Positions 1 through 8,720 are shown, counted from the first letter of the stretch. The stretch is 64,000 nt of DNA from Anaerolineales bacterium (GCA_020850595.1 JADZEK010000133.1:20517-84516); one strand, 5' to 3'. The notes: generated by a model not told the origin, from the sequence alone. A program made the numbers and translations.

Positions 1-125
1 CGAACGAGGCAAGCGTACCACGATTTTGGCCCTGGCCGCCCGCTGCGTTTGCCAGCCCCCCAACGCCATCTTGACTTTTGCGCTAAACTTGGTCAGCTTG
101 GGCAGGAGGCGCCGCGGAGGTAGAG

Positions 126-1547
126 ATGCCTAGACAACGTGGGTTAGGACTGCTGCTGCTCAGTGTGCTCAGCGCCGGGCTGCTGGCGGGCTGCGTGAAG
201 GGCCTGGCTCCCACGCAAATGCTGCCGCGCCTGGCCTATGCCGCCGTGACCGAGGTGGCCGTGGCCGTTGGGACGGACGGTATTAAGCACTACGCCTGGA
301 CGGAGTGCTCGGGCCAAGACGCCAGCCTGACTTGCGTGCTGGCTTATGCCCGCGTGGCGGCCGGCGCGGTGCTGTACAGCTACGGCTTTGTCCAGTCCAT
401 CGGCGATTTCGCCCGTTACCCCGATGTGGCCGTTAACAGCGCCGGCGACGCCTTCGTGGTCTGGTCGGAATGCACCGACGTTTCCAACTGCTATGACTAC
501 TGGACGGTGTTCCCCGCCACTAATCCGGGGAGTGTGGAGCCGGTGAGCAACCTGCTGCACAATCCCCAGACCTTGAGCGAAGACCGGCCGGTGGTCGAGG
601 CGCGCGGCCTGGATGTCTACGCCGCGTATTACCTTCTCCACTCCGGCCACGTGGCCCTGCGCTACCGGCAGCTCAACGGCGGCAGCAGCACGGGCTACAT
701 TGACGATACCACGCTCGACCCCGCGGCCGTGAGCCTGGCGGTGGACTCCAATGGCGACCTGCACGCGGCCTGGGTGCGCGACCCGATCACCACTACCTAC
801 GTGGCCTACGCTAACAACATCGCCAGCGGCGGCAATTTCAACGCCGCCACCACCGTCAACCTGGGCGTCGCCACCCTGGTGACCCATCCTGACCTGGCGC
901 TGGATTACGACGACCGCGCGTATTTTGCCTATGGCATTAACAACGGCGATGCCGACTCGGTCTGGGTGCGGTGCATGGATGCGGCGGCCGACTGCTACCG
1001 CGATGTGACGACCCTGGCTGTGCCGGAGGCCGACGGCGACTGGAAAGTCTATGGCAACGCGCACCTGGAAATGATCAGCGGCCAGCCGCAAGTGGTCTTC
1101 TCCGCCGCCAACGACGCCGAGCTCTACAACGAGGTGTGGTGGTATCGCCCGCCGTCCACGGGCGGCAACACCGCGCCGACACAGGTGACCGATACCGACC
1201 CGGTGAATGAGGGCGAGCCGCTGATCGTGAAGGAGAACAGCACCGCCGGCGACGTGCCGGTGGTGGGCTGGCGGCAGTATCAAAACTTCATCCTCGACGC
1301 GCACGGCCCGGCCGGCAACGGCGGCCACTGCGAAGGCGATGTGTTCGTCACGTATTCCACCGCGGCCAACCTGCGCCAGGTGTTCGCCGACCGCGGCACG
1401 TGCGGCAACTCTGGGCTAGACCTGGCCGCGAACGGGGCCTGGGTGGCGGGCGTGTGGGTGGACGAAGACCCGGCTGTGGAGGACAGCCTCGCCGCCTGGA
1501 CGAGCTTTAACGCCTACGTCAACGCTATGGCGCTGGCGCTCAAGTAA
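126..1547 (+). CDS. Secreted lipoprotein, propeller-like repeats
   Basis: 473 aa. The N-terminus is a lipoprotein signal peptide with a hydrophobic run at residues 7-20 and lipobox LLAGC (Cys23), so the protein is probably lipid-anchored outside the membrane. The rest is made of loosely repeated beta-rich segments with motifs such as HYAWTEC, AFVVWSEC, LHAAWVRD and AGVWVDED spaced about 50-70 residues apart. This suggests a beta-propeller of the kind seen in many secreted bacterial proteins, with several Cys pairs that could form disulfides. The start is supported by a GGAGG-like stretch just upstream (gcggaggtagag). A hairpin follows the stop. No catalytic motif is visible; function unknown. 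Confidence 0.8.
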   Translation: MPRQRGLGLLLLSVLSAGLLAGCVKGLAPTQMLPRLAYAAVTEVAVAVGTDGIKHYAWTECSGQDASLTCVLAYARVAAGAVLYSYGFVQSIGDFARYPDVAVNSAGDAFVVWSECTDVSNCYDYWTVFPATNPGSVEPVSNLLHNPQTLSEDRPVVEARGLDVYAAYYLLHSGHVALRYRQLNGGSSTGYIDDTTLDPAAVSLAVDSNGDLHAAWVRDPITTTYVAYANNIASGGNFNAATTVNLGVATLVTHPDLALDYDDRAYFAYGINNGDADSVWVRCMDAAADCYRDVTTLAVPEADGDWKVYGNAHLEMISGQPQVVFSAANDAELYNEVWWYRPPSTGGNTAPTQVTDTDPVNEGEPLIVKENSTAGDVPVVGWRQYQNFILDAHGPAGNGGHCEGDVFVTYSTAANLRQVFADRGTCGNSGLDLAANGAWVAGVWVDEDPAVEDSLAAWTSFNAYVNAMALALK

Positions 1548-1577
1548 GCGCCGCCGAGACGCTCAGGCCGGGCAACA

Positions 1578-1610
1578 GCAGCGGGCGGCCTCACTCAGGC
1601 TGCCCGCTGC
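1578..1610 (+). terminator. Hairpin after lipoprotein gene
   Basis: Inverted repeat GCAGCGGGC (1578-1586) with GCCCGCTGC (1602-1610), extended inwards to a 13-bp stem with one G-U pair and a TCACTCA loop. It is followed by GCTTTAACG, so the U-tract is weak. It sits between convergent genes and probably ends the plus-strand gene. Confidence 0.45.
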
Positions 1611-1625
1611 GCTTTAACGAAGGGC

Positions 1626-2030
1626 TTACGGGGCGGGCCGAAAGCCGAACTCATACACCTTCTGCGCGTCGGTATAAGTCTGCGCCAGCTCAGTCGTCGG
1701 TGTGTAACCCTCCGGCGCGACCGCCACCACCTGGTTGGCTAGGCTCGCGTCGCACGCGCTGGGATACATGCCGGTCAGGGTGGCCTGGCCGTCTGCGCCG
1801 GTGATCGCCCCGCTGTAGAACGTGAGCGTGAAGTTCACCGCCACTCCTTCCAGGGGCGCCTCAGCTGCCTCCCGCGTGCCGCTGCCGTCCGCGTCTACCC
1901 AGGCCACGACCTCGGCCGACCAGAAGCAGTCGGCGATCACTTCCGGGGTGGGCGTGGCGGCGGGCGCGGCGGTCCGGCAGGCGGCGGCCAGGAGCAAGAC
2001 GGCAAACGGCAAGCAGGCACGGAAGCTCAT
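1626..2030 (-). CDS. Small lipoprotein, SdrD-B-like domain
   Basis: 134 aa. The signal peptide ends in lipobox LAAAC (Cys18), followed by an Ala/Thr/Pro linker (APAATPTPE) typical of lipoproteins in this window. The mature part contains AWVDADGSGT then APLEGVAV, and later a 'G.A..TGADG.A' stretch. This pattern (D.DG....E..L.GV.V) resembles SdrD-B/Cna-B-like beta-sandwich repeats that act as stalks or adhesive modules on the cell surface. It is convergent with the preceding lipoprotein gene. A TATGCT box at 2100-2105 on the minus strand could be its promoter. Ligand unknown. Confidence 0.75.
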   Translation of the reverse strand: MSFRACLPFAVLLLAAACRTAAPAATPTPEVIADCFWSAEVVAWVDADGSGTREAAEAPLEGVAVNFTLTFYSGAITGADGQATLTGMYPSACDASLANQVVAVAPEGYTPTTELAQTYTDAQKVYEFGFRPAP

Positions 2031-2197
2031 GGTTAGGGCACCAAGTGGGCTGGCGGGTGGTTGACCCCGGCTGACATTCTTCAGCCTCCCCGTCAGTTTA
2101 GCATAGTCCGGGCGGCCGCCGCCCGAGCCGCACGGCGTTGCCTCTCGGCCCCGGCCGCTTATAATCAGCCTGTCCGACGGTAACGCCCAGGTGAGCC

Positions 2198-2944
2198 ATG
2201 CTTGTCGCTCATGACCGCCCGCTCAACCGCGCCGCGCGCAGCCTGACCCAACCGGTGGCCGTGGCTGCCGCCGCCGCTCTACTGCTGAACGCCCTCGTCT
2301 TCCAGCAGCTGTGGCCCGCCTGGTGGACGGGCAAGCTCGGCGACCTGGCCTGGCTGGCGCTGGCGCTCATCGGCCTGGGCTTCGTCCTGGTCAAGGCCGT
2401 CCCGGCCGCCAACGCGCTGGTGGTCCGCGCCCTAGCGGGCCTGGGCTACGGCCTCAAACTGACCCTCGACCCCACGGACCTGCCGGCCCTGCCTGGGCTG
2501 GCGCTGGCCGCGCTGGTTTGGCGGCAAAGCGACCGGCCGCGCCGTCTGGCACCCCGCCCGCTGCGGCTGGCCGGGCTGGGGCTGGCCGGGCTGGGGCTCG
2601 TGGCCGACAGCGCCGGAGCCATCAACCAGGGCGTGACGTGCGTGGGCCAGGCCGGCACGGATTTGATCGCCGTCACCGAGACCACACCTTCCGGCTACTT
2701 TGCCGGCTTCACCGTGCAGAGCCTGCGCAGCGCCGACGGCGGCCTGACCTGGGCGGTAGATACCGTGGCCGACGTGGCCCCCAACAAACTGGACGAGGGG
2801 CCGCGCAGCGCCTGCGCGGTCGTGGAATGGCCGCTGCTCGACCCCACCGACCCGCAGCGCTTTTACACCTGGGTGGACGGCCAGGGGTTGTATGTGACGG
2901 AGGACGGCGGCCAGACGCTGACGCTCGACCTGCCGCGCGCGTAG
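2198..2944 (+). CDS. Membrane protein with truncated sialidase-like domain
   Basis: 248 aa up to a TAG at 2942-2944. Residues about 20-130 are hydrophobic with three or four membrane segments. The part after residue 145 is extracytoplasmic-looking and contains SADGGLTWAVD and later TEDGGQTLTLD, which are Asp-box-type (S.DGG.TW) hairpins of BNR/sialidase propellers. Start has AGGTGA before ATG, and TATAAT lies at 2160-2165. The reading frame continues past the TAG with protein-like sequence (separate entry), so this is probably an interrupted gene rather than a complete one. Function unknown. Confidence 0.65.
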   Translation: MLVAHDRPLNRAARSLTQPVAVAAAAALLLNALVFQQLWPAWWTGKLGDLAWLALALIGLGFVLVKAVPAANALVVRALAGLGYGLKLTLDPTDLPALPGLALAALVWRQSDRPRRLAPRPLRLAGLGLAGLGLVADSAGAINQGVTCVGQAGTDLIAVTETTPSGYFAGFTVQSLRSADGGLTWAVDTVADVAPNKLDEGPRSACAVVEWPLLDPTDPQRFYTWVDGQGLYVTEDGGQTLTLDLPRA

Positions 2945-3082
2945 CCCCGGCACGCCGCCTCGGCCGTGATTGACGCGGCCACGGGCAACCTGGTGCTGCC
3001 CGCCGGGCTCCAGGGCGTGGAAGTGCGCGTCTCCGATGGCGCGTGGCAGGTGGTCGCCGTGCCGCTGGGGCCGGGTCGTTAA
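2945..3082 (+). pseudogene. In-frame continuation beyond TAG stop
   Basis: Reading on in the same frame after the TAG at 2942-2944 gives 45 further residues ending at TAA 3080-3082. They begin PRHAASAVIDAATG and include LVLPAGLQGVEVRVSDG, which fits the next blade of the BNR-like domain. One base change in the TAG would restore a 294-residue protein. A recent nonsense mutation, a sequencing error or stop readthrough would all fit. Confidence 0.55.
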
Positions 3083-3133
3083 CGCGCGCGCCGCTGGGGC
3101 CGGAGCGCTAGCGCACAATCGGCCGCCTTCCCG

Positions 3134-3139
3134 TATAAT
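3134..3139 (+). promoter_or_regulatory. TATAAT -10 box, leaderless start of NfeD-like gene
   Basis: Perfect TATAAT, seven bases before the ATG at 3147. Transcription would start at or next to the start codon. No ribosome binding site and no clear -35 element are seen. Confidence 0.6.
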
Positions 3140-3146
3140 CTAGCGC

Positions 3147-3740
3147 ATGGACGCCATCCTCTCGACCTCCGGGCTGACCATCGTCTACGCCGCGCTGCTG
3201 GGCGTGGGTATTCTCTACGCCATCCTCATCCTGATCGGCGGCGGGCTGCATGATCTCCACCTGCCCGGCGTGGACCTACACCTGGGCAGCCACGTAGACG
3301 TGCACCTGCCCGCCGGGGTAGACCACCCCGAAGTCGGCGTGCCGTCGCTCTCGCCCATCACCATCGCCAGCTTTGTCACCGCTTTTGGCGGCTTTGGGCT
3401 GATCGCCCTGGGGCTGTTCGAGGCCACGGCCCGCTGGAGCCTGCTGTGGGCGGCGGGCGGCGGCTTGTTGGTGGCCGTCATCGCCCACTTCGCCTTCGGC
3501 TACTTCCTCATCGCGCCGCAAGGCTCGTCGGAAGTGCGCTTTAAGGACATCGTCGGCGCGGTGGGCGAGGTGACCACTTCCATCCCGGCCGACGGGTTGG
3601 GCGAGGTCGCCTTCGTGGCCCAGGGCGGGCGCGTCAGCTACCCGGCCAAGACCGCCACCGGGCAGCCTATCGCCCGCGGCACCACCGTCGTCATCGAACA
3701 GCTCAGCAGCGGCATTGTCATCGTGCGCCCGCGCGCCTGA
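3147..3740 (+). CDS. NfeD-like membrane protein
   Basis: 197 aa. An N-terminal membrane helix (residues about 8-30) is followed by a His/Asp-rich linker with HLPGVDLHLG, then two or three further membrane segments (residues about 68-128). A C-terminal soluble domain (about 135-197) contains VGAVGEVTTSIPADGLGEV, which looks like the OB-fold of NfeD/YuaF proteins. Such proteins are encoded beside flotillins and work with them in membrane microdomains. Here the flotillin gene begins 32 bases downstream, as in Bacillus yuaFG, so the two are probably cotranscribed. The start follows a TATAAT box by seven bases and is probably leaderless. Confidence 0.8.
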   Translation: MDAILSTSGLTIVYAALLGVGILYAILILIGGGLHDLHLPGVDLHLGSHVDVHLPAGVDHPEVGVPSLSPITIASFVTAFGGFGLIALGLFEATARWSLLWAAGGGLLVAVIAHFAFGYFLIAPQGSSEVRFKDIVGAVGEVTTSIPADGLGEVAFVAQGGRVSYPAKTATGQPIARGTTVVIEQLSSGIVIVRPRA

Positions 3741-3772
3741 GCGCGCCGCGCCTGACCCCTACGGAGGCCCCC

Positions 3773-5329
3773 ATGCCTGATGGGACCCTGATCGTCGTCA
3801 TTGCTATCTTCGGTATCTTCTTCGTCCTGATCGCGCTGGCCATCGTCTACGCCAGCCGCTACAAAAAGGTCGGCCCGAACGAGGTGCTCATCATCTCCGG
3901 CCGCACCACCACCGTCACCGACCCGGCCAGCGGCCAGCGCGTCAAGCGCAGCTTTCGCATCGTGCGCGGCGGCAGCGCCTTCATCTGGCCGGTGCTCGAG
4001 CGGGTAGACGCCATCTCGCTGGAACTGATGACGATTGAGGTGGTGACCACCAGCGTTTACACCTCGCAGGGCGTGCCCGTCACCGTGGACGGCGTGGCCC
4101 AGGTCAAGGTCGGCTCGGACGAGGTTTCGATGATCACCGCCGCCGAGCAGTTCCTGAGCAAGAACGAGGAAGAGATTCAGAACGTGGCGCTGCAAACCCT
4201 GGAAGGCCACCTGCGCGCCATCCTGGGCACGCTCTCGGTCGAGGAGATTTACCGCGACCGCGACAAGTTCGCCCAGCGCGTGCAGGAGGTTTCGGCCCTC
4301 GACATGCGCAACATGGGCCTGATCATCGTCTCCTTCACCATCAAGAACATCCACGACACGCAGGGCTATCTGGACGCGCTCGGCCAGGCCCGCATCGCCG
4401 AGGTCAAGCGCGACGCCGCTATCGGCCAGGCCAACGCCCAGCGCGACGCCAACATCCAGGCCGCCCGCGCCCGTCAGGAAGGCGAGACGGCCAAGTTCAT
4501 CGCTGAAACCAAGATCGCCGAGTCCGAAAAAGACTACTCGGTGCAGAAGGCCGCCTACGACGCCGAAGTGAACCGCAAGCGGGCCGAGGCCGAGCTGGCC
4601 TACACCCTGCAGCAGAACATCAGCAATCAGAAGGTCAAGGAAGAGGAAGTTCAGATTTCGGTGGTCGAGAAGCGCAAGCAGATCGAGGTGCAGGAGCAGG
4701 AAGTGGCCCGCCGCGAGCGCGAGCTGGAAGCCACCGTGCGCAAGCCGGCCGAGGCCGAGCAGTTCCGCCAGCGCACCCTGGCCGAGGCGCGCAAATACAC
4801 CCTGGAGACCGAGGCCTCCGGCCAGGCCAGCGCCACCCGCAACCTGGGCACCGGCGAGGCCGACGCCAACAAGGCGCGGGGTTTGGCCGAGGCCGACGTG
4901 AACAAGGCCAAGGGCCTGACCGAAGCCGACGTGATCCGCGCCAAGGGCCTGACCCAGGCCGAGGTGATCCAGGCCCAGGGCCTGGCCGAAGCCCAGGCCA
5001 CCAGCAAAAAAGCCGACGCCTGGCAGCAGTACACCCAGGCCGCCATTTTGCAGCAGCTGCTCGACAAGCTGCCCGAGCTGGCTCAGGCGGTGGCGGCCCC
5101 GCTGGCCCGCACCGACAAGATCGTGGTCATCAACAACGGCGGCGACGGCGCGGGCGGCACCGGCGCCTCGCGCGTGACCCGCGATGTGACTGACACCGTG
5201 GCGCAGCTGCCCGCCGTCATCGAGGCGCTGACCGGCCTCGATCTGCTGGAGCTGCTGCGCAACCTGCCGGCGGTGCAAAACCGCCAGCCCCCGGCCGCGC
5301 CGGGCGATAGCGAGCCGCCCGCCGCCTGA
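3773..5329 (+). CDS. Flotillin-family SPFH/Band 7 protein
   Basis: 518 aa, normal flotillin length. One N-terminal membrane segment (residues about 5-28) is followed by the SPFH domain (about 35-200), with VGPNEVLIISGR at its start. A long charged coiled coil (about 205-410) is rich in EA/AE, including the EVKRDAAIGQANAQRDA segment. A notable region at about 360-410 repeats A..GL.EAD.(N/I)(K/R)AKGLTEA, extending the flotillin 'EA' repeats. A hydrophobic tail follows. Flotillins oligomerise on the inner face of the membrane and scaffold protein complexes. ACGGAGG precedes the ATG. Partner of the upstream NfeD-like gene; a plus-strand terminator was not identified. Confidence 0.92.
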   Translation: MPDGTLIVVIAIFGIFFVLIALAIVYASRYKKVGPNEVLIISGRTTTVTDPASGQRVKRSFRIVRGGSAFIWPVLERVDAISLELMTIEVVTTSVYTSQGVPVTVDGVAQVKVGSDEVSMITAAEQFLSKNEEEIQNVALQTLEGHLRAILGTLSVEEIYRDRDKFAQRVQEVSALDMRNMGLIIVSFTIKNIHDTQGYLDALGQARIAEVKRDAAIGQANAQRDANIQAARARQEGETAKFIAETKIAESEKDYSVQKAAYDAEVNRKRAEAELAYTLQQNISNQKVKEEEVQISVVEKRKQIEVQEQEVARRERELEATVRKPAEAEQFRQRTLAEARKYTLETEASGQASATRNLGTGEADANKARGLAEADVNKAKGLTEADVIRAKGLTQAEVIQAQGLAEAQATSKKADAWQQYTQAAILQQLLDKLPELAQAVAAPLARTDKIVVINNGGDGAGGTGASRVTRDVTDTVAQLPAVIEALTGLDLLELLRNLPAVQNRQPPAAPGDSEPPAA

Positions 5330-5349
5330 CAGCCAGGCCGGCCCGCTGG

Positions 5350-5387
5350 AAAATCAAAACAGGCCTAACGGCGAACCGTTAGGCCTG
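5350..5387 (-). terminator. Rho-independent terminator of RRM gene
   Basis: Perfect 12-bp stem CAGGCCTAACGG (5360-5371) / CCGTTAGGCCTG (5376-5387) with a four-base loop. On the minus strand it is followed by TTTTGATTTT, so it ends the minus-strand RRM gene. No T-tract on the plus side. Confidence 0.85.
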
Positions 5388-5417
5388 GGCCAGACCGACT
5401 AACCTGGCGGGTAAGGC

Positions 5418-5816
5418 TTAGTAGCGGCGCGAACCGCCGCTGCCGCCCCGGCTGGGGCCTTTGCCCCCCGGGCCGTCGCGGCGCGGGCCGCCGTAGCCGC
5501 CGCCGCCGTCGCGCCGGCCGCCGCCGTAGCCGCCCCCGCCGCCAAAGCCGCCGTCGCGCGGGCGTTCTTCGCGCGGGCGCGCCATGTTCACCGTCAACTC
5601 GCGGTCGGCGATGCGCTGGCCGTGGAACTGCTTGATGGCGGCTTCGGCCTCGGCCTGGGTGCCCATCTCCACGAACGCAAAGCCTTTCGACCGCCCGGTG
5701 TCGCGGTCTTTAATCAAGGCCACGGAGGTCACGGTGCCCGCTTGAGCAAACAAGCTCTTGAGGTCTTCTTCCGTCGTGGCGTAGGCAAGATTGCCGACGT
5801 ACAACCTGCTTGGCAT
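5418..5816 (-). CDS. Glycine-rich RRM RNA-binding protein
   Basis: 132 aa. A single RNA recognition motif spans residues about 3-80, with RNP2 LYVGNL (5-10) and RNP1 KGFAFVEM (44-51). The tail (about 85-132) is Gly/Arg-rich (GGFGGGGGYGGGRR-type repeats) as in cyanobacterial and plant cold-inducible Rbp proteins, which bind RNA and act as chaperones. The start is fixed by AGGAG seven bases before ATG. The mRNA has a roughly 100-base leader with two hairpins, and a strong terminator follows. Single-gene transcription unit, probably stress- or cold-regulated by analogy. Confidence 0.93.
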   Translation of the reverse strand: MPSRLYVGNLAYATTEEDLKSLFAQAGTVTSVALIKDRDTGRSKGFAFVEMGTQAEAEAAIKQFHGQRIADRELTVNMARPREERPRDGGFGGGGGYGGGRRDGGGGYGGPRRDGPGGKGPSRGGSGGSRRY

Positions 5817-5925
5817 ACAATTCTCCTCTCACCGGGCCGTGGGCCGGTGAAGAACGCCGCCCGCCCGGCGAGGGGCTGGCGGCAGCGGGCACACATTGCC
5901 TGCATGGCAATGCGCGCTTAGTGTA
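5817..5925 (-). promoter_or_regulatory. Structured leader and promoter of RRM gene
   Basis: On the minus strand TACACT (5925-5920) is a possible -10 box, with TTGGGG 18 bases upstream. The transcript would begin near 5913. The first bases form a perfect hairpin CATTGCC-ATGCA-GGCAATG (5912-5894). A second hairpin at 5850-5829 (TCACCGG...CCGGTGA) runs into the GGTGAGAGGAG that contains the ribosome binding site, so pairing could limit translation. Resembles leaders of cold-inducible RNA-binding proteins; inferred only. Confidence 0.45.
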
Positions 5926-6020
5926 CCACCGATTTCATTGCGGCCCCAATAGAAAACCGGCAAAACACGCAAATTGGTACGCCTGACCCATGCGCCGGGC
6001 CGCCGCCGGCGCTCCGGCGT

Positions 6021-6026
6021 TATAAT
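6021..6026 (+). promoter_or_regulatory. TATAAT -10 box near start codon
   Basis: TATAAT eight bases before the ATG at 6035, no ribosome binding site between. Suggests leaderless or near-leaderless mRNA. Confidence 0.5.
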
Positions 6027-6034
6027 CTCCGCCC

Positions 6035-6634
6035 ATGACTGCCGCCCGCTCCGCCCCCTCCCGCGCTTCCGGCCTGGCCGTGCTGATCTTCCTCGTCCTG
6101 GTCTGCTCGCCCTGCTTGGGGCTGGGCGGCGCGCTGGCCTATCAGGCCAACGACGGCCCGGCGCGCTTCACCCGCTGGCGCTCGCTCGGCGCGCCGCCTG
6201 AGGCGGCCGTGGCCTTCGTGGCCGCCGACCCGATGGTGGTCTACGTGGAGACTGAGACGGGCACGGTCTACGCCTGCCGGCCCAAGCGCGCCTCGTCCGA
6301 CGGCGCCTGCTGGCAGCCCGCCGCCGCGCCCTACGACATTGACCCCGAGGCCGATTTTGAGCACTCTGTTTACAGCGGCGACGTGCCGCCCCCGCCCGGC
6401 GAAACGCGCGACGTGGTGTTCGTCTCCATTTTCTACGCCGACGCCGCCTTCGAGGCGCGCTATGCCCTGCTGGCCGACGGCACGATCTGGGTGTGGGAGT
6501 ACAGCGCCAGCTCGAACCTGGCCCTGCTGGTGCTGCTGGCCGGGCCGGTGGTGGGGCTGGCGCTTGGCCTGGTCGTCATCGTCATCCTGCTTATCGCCAA
6601 CGCCCGCGCTCAGCGCGGGGCTTCGGCCGGATGA
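6035..6634 (+). CDS. Two-helix membrane protein, unknown function
   Basis: 199 aa. A hydrophobic helix at residues about 11-35 (LAVLIFLVLVCSPCLGLGGAL) and another at about 162-190 (LLVLLAGPVVGLALGLVVIV) bracket a roughly 125-residue soluble domain. That domain has Cys residues (YACRPKR, GACWQP), suggesting an extracytoplasmic location, and motifs FVAADPMVVYVETETGTVYA and LLADGTIWVWEY reminiscent of propeller strands. The stop overlaps the next gene's start (ATGA at 6631-6634), so the pair is translationally coupled. No family recognised. Confidence 0.75.
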   Translation: MTAARSAPSRASGLAVLIFLVLVCSPCLGLGGALAYQANDGPARFTRWRSLGAPPEAAVAFVAADPMVVYVETETGTVYACRPKRASSDGACWQPAAAPYDIDPEADFEHSVYSGDVPPPPGETRDVVFVSIFYADAAFEARYALLADGTIWVWEYSASSNLALLVLLAGPVVGLALGLVVIVILLIANARAQRGASAG

Positions 6635-8622
6635 CGCCGCGCGCGTTGCGGGCCTGGGCGGCGCTCGCGCTGCTACCGGCGCTGCTCTGGCTCAGCGCCG
6701 CCGCCCCCCGCGCCGCCGCCGCTCCGCCAGGGCAGGGCGGGGCGGCCTACTTTGAAACCGCCGCCTGCCCGTTCGATCCGCCCGCTAACGACACAGTGGA
6801 CTGCGGCTATCTGATCGTGCCGGAAGACCGGGCCAACCCGGTGCGCAGCCTCCGGCTGGCCGTGGCCATCCTGCGCAGCCGCAACCCCAACCCGCAGCCC
6901 GACCCGCTGCTCTACCTCAGCGGCGGCCCCGGCGACAGCGCCCTGGCCGCGCTCGACTTCTGGCTCCACGCTGCGCCCGACCTGCGCGCCGACCGCGACG
7001 TCATCCTGCTCGATCAGCGCGGCACGGGCAGTTCGCTGCCCAGCCTCAAGTGCTGGGAGTTTCAGGCCGTGGACGCCGCCCTGCGCGCCCAGGCCCCCAC
7101 GCCCCAAGAAAGCGTGAGCCTGGAAGTGCAGGCCGCCCAGCAGTGCCGCGACCGCCTGACCGCCGACGGCGTGAACCTGGCCGCCTACAACACCGCCGCC
7201 ACCGCCGCCGATGTGAAAGACCTGCGCCTGGCGCTCGGCCTCCCCTCCTGGAACCTGTTCGGCCACAGCTACGGCGCGCGCGTGGCGCTGACCGTCATGC
7301 GCGACTACCCGGCGGGCGTGCGCAGCGTGGTGCTCAACGCGGCCCTGCCCCTGCAAGCCAACTGGTTCGAGGAGGCCGCCGCCAACGCCGACCGGGGCTT
7401 CAATCAGCTTTTCACCGGCTGCGCGCTCGACCGCGCCTGCGCCACGGCCTTCCCTGAGCTGGCGCGCCGCCTGGATGAGGTCGTGGCCCGCCTTGACGCC
7501 GCGCCGCTGGTGCTGAGCGCGCCCGACCCGGCTACGCGCGAGACGGTGGTGCAATGGATCACCGGGCAAGACCTGCTGCGCGGCGGCTTCGACGCGCTCT
7601 ACGACACCGAACTGATCCCCTACTTGCCGCTGGCGGTGGCGCAGATCAGCGCCGGCAACGCGGCGGTGGTGGAGGGCTTTGCCACGGCGCTGAACAGCGG
7701 CGACGACGGCGCGCGCGAGGGGGTGTGGTTCTCGGTGATGTGTCACGATGAGGCCCCCTTCAACGACCCGGCGGTGGTGGCGGCCAACGCCGCGCGCTAC
7801 CCGCGCCTGCGCGACTTTGTGCTCAGCGACAGCACGCTGGCCGTCTGCGCGGTGTGGGGCGCGGGCCAGGCCGGGGCGCTGGAAACCACGCCCGTCCGCA
7901 GTGACATTCCCACCCTCGTCATCGCGGGCGAGTACGACCCGATTCACCCGCCGGCCTGGAGCCAACTGGCGGCCAGCACGCTGCGCAACAATGTGTACTT
8001 CGAGCTGCGCGGCGCGAGCCACGACGCGGGCTTCACCCCCTGCGGCCAGGCGTTGACGGCGCAGTTTGTGAGCAACCCCGGCGTGGCGCCCAACGCCGAG
8101 TGCGCGCGCGCGCTGGGCGGGCCGGCCTTCGTGACCCAGGCCACGATCAACCCGGGTGTCTACCGGCTGGCGAGCCGCCTGCTGCTGCAAGGCGACTATG
8201 TGCGCGCCGTGCCGTTCGCGGTGTGCGCGCTGCTGTTCGCCTCGGCGCTGCTGTATTGGCCGATTGACATGCTCCGGGCGCTGCGTAAACACGCGCCGCG
8301 GGCGGCCTGGGCGGCGCGCTGGCTGGCGGCGCTCGTCGCCACGCTGCACCTGGCCTTCCTGGCGCTGCTGCTGATCTTCATCATTAACACCAGCACCAGC
8401 CAGCCCTACCTGCTGCTGTTCGGCCTGCCGCCGGAGGCCGCGCCGCTGTTCGCCGTGCCGTGGGTGGCGCTGGCGCTGAGCGTGGGGCTGGCGCTGCTGG
8501 CCTGGCCCGTGTGGCGCGAGGGCTACTGGTCGCCGGCGGGCCGCGTGCACTACACGCTGGTCACGCTGGCGTCGTTTGGCTTCGTCTGGCTGCTGCTGGA
8601 TTGGGGCCTGCTGCCAAGTTGA
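6631..8622 (+). CDS. Secreted alpha/beta hydrolase, TAP-like peptidase
   Basis: 663 aa from the ATG at 6631, chosen because it overlaps the upstream stop as ATGA and gives a proper signal peptide (residues about 1-31, ending AAPRAAAA). The hydrolase fold shows LYLSGGPGDSA (oxyanion region), the nucleophile elbow GHSYGAR, an acid in AGEYDPIHP and the catalytic His in GASHDAG. This order, with a C-terminal TAP-like segment, matches the tripeptidyl aminopeptidase/proline iminopeptidase-like S33 group. Unusually, about 140 extra C-terminal residues form four or so membrane helices, anchoring the enzyme. The stop codon is the first TGA of an AATCAG-type repeat. Confidence 0.85.
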   Translation: MTPRALRAWAALALLPALLWLSAAAPRAAAAPPGQGGAAYFETAACPFDPPANDTVDCGYLIVPEDRANPVRSLRLAVAILRSRNPNPQPDPLLYLSGGPGDSALAALDFWLHAAPDLRADRDVILLDQRGTGSSLPSLKCWEFQAVDAALRAQAPTPQESVSLEVQAAQQCRDRLTADGVNLAAYNTAATAADVKDLRLALGLPSWNLFGHSYGARVALTVMRDYPAGVRSVVLNAALPLQANWFEEAAANADRGFNQLFTGCALDRACATAFPELARRLDEVVARLDAAPLVLSAPDPATRETVVQWITGQDLLRGGFDALYDTELIPYLPLAVAQISAGNAAVVEGFATALNSGDDGAREGVWFSVMCHDEAPFNDPAVVAANAARYPRLRDFVLSDSTLAVCAVWGAGQAGALETTPVRSDIPTLVIAGEYDPIHPPAWSQLAASTLRNNVYFELRGASHDAGFTPCGQALTAQFVSNPGVAPNAECARALGGPAFVTQATINPGVYRLASRLLLQGDYVRAVPFAVCALLFASALLYWPIDMLRALRKHAPRAAWAARWLAALVATLHLAFLALLLIFIINTSTSQPYLLLFGLPPEAAPLFAVPWVALALSVGLALLAWPVWREGYWSPAGRVHYTLVTLASFGFVWLLLDWGLLPS

Positions 8623-8656
8623 TTTTTGATTGCTGATTTCTGATTGCTGATTGAGG
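8620..8656 (+). repeat. AATCAG-type repeat, left bracket of GNAT gene
   Basis: AT-rich run of TGATT/CTGATT words starting exactly at the stop codon of the hydrolase gene, ending CTGATTGAGG. An inverted copy lies at 9280-9315; TTTTTGATTGCTGATT is shared between them. Confidence 0.7.
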
Positions 8657-8720
8657 CGGCGCCCGACCACCGGCTTTGCAGTAGAATCCCTCTGCGACCC
8701 ACTCACCCGTACTGTACCGC

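Noticed and set aside
3638..5278. Long open frame antisense to the flotillin gene
   Set aside because: Composition is a shadow of the GC-rich EA-repeat coding strand, with no recognisable domain.
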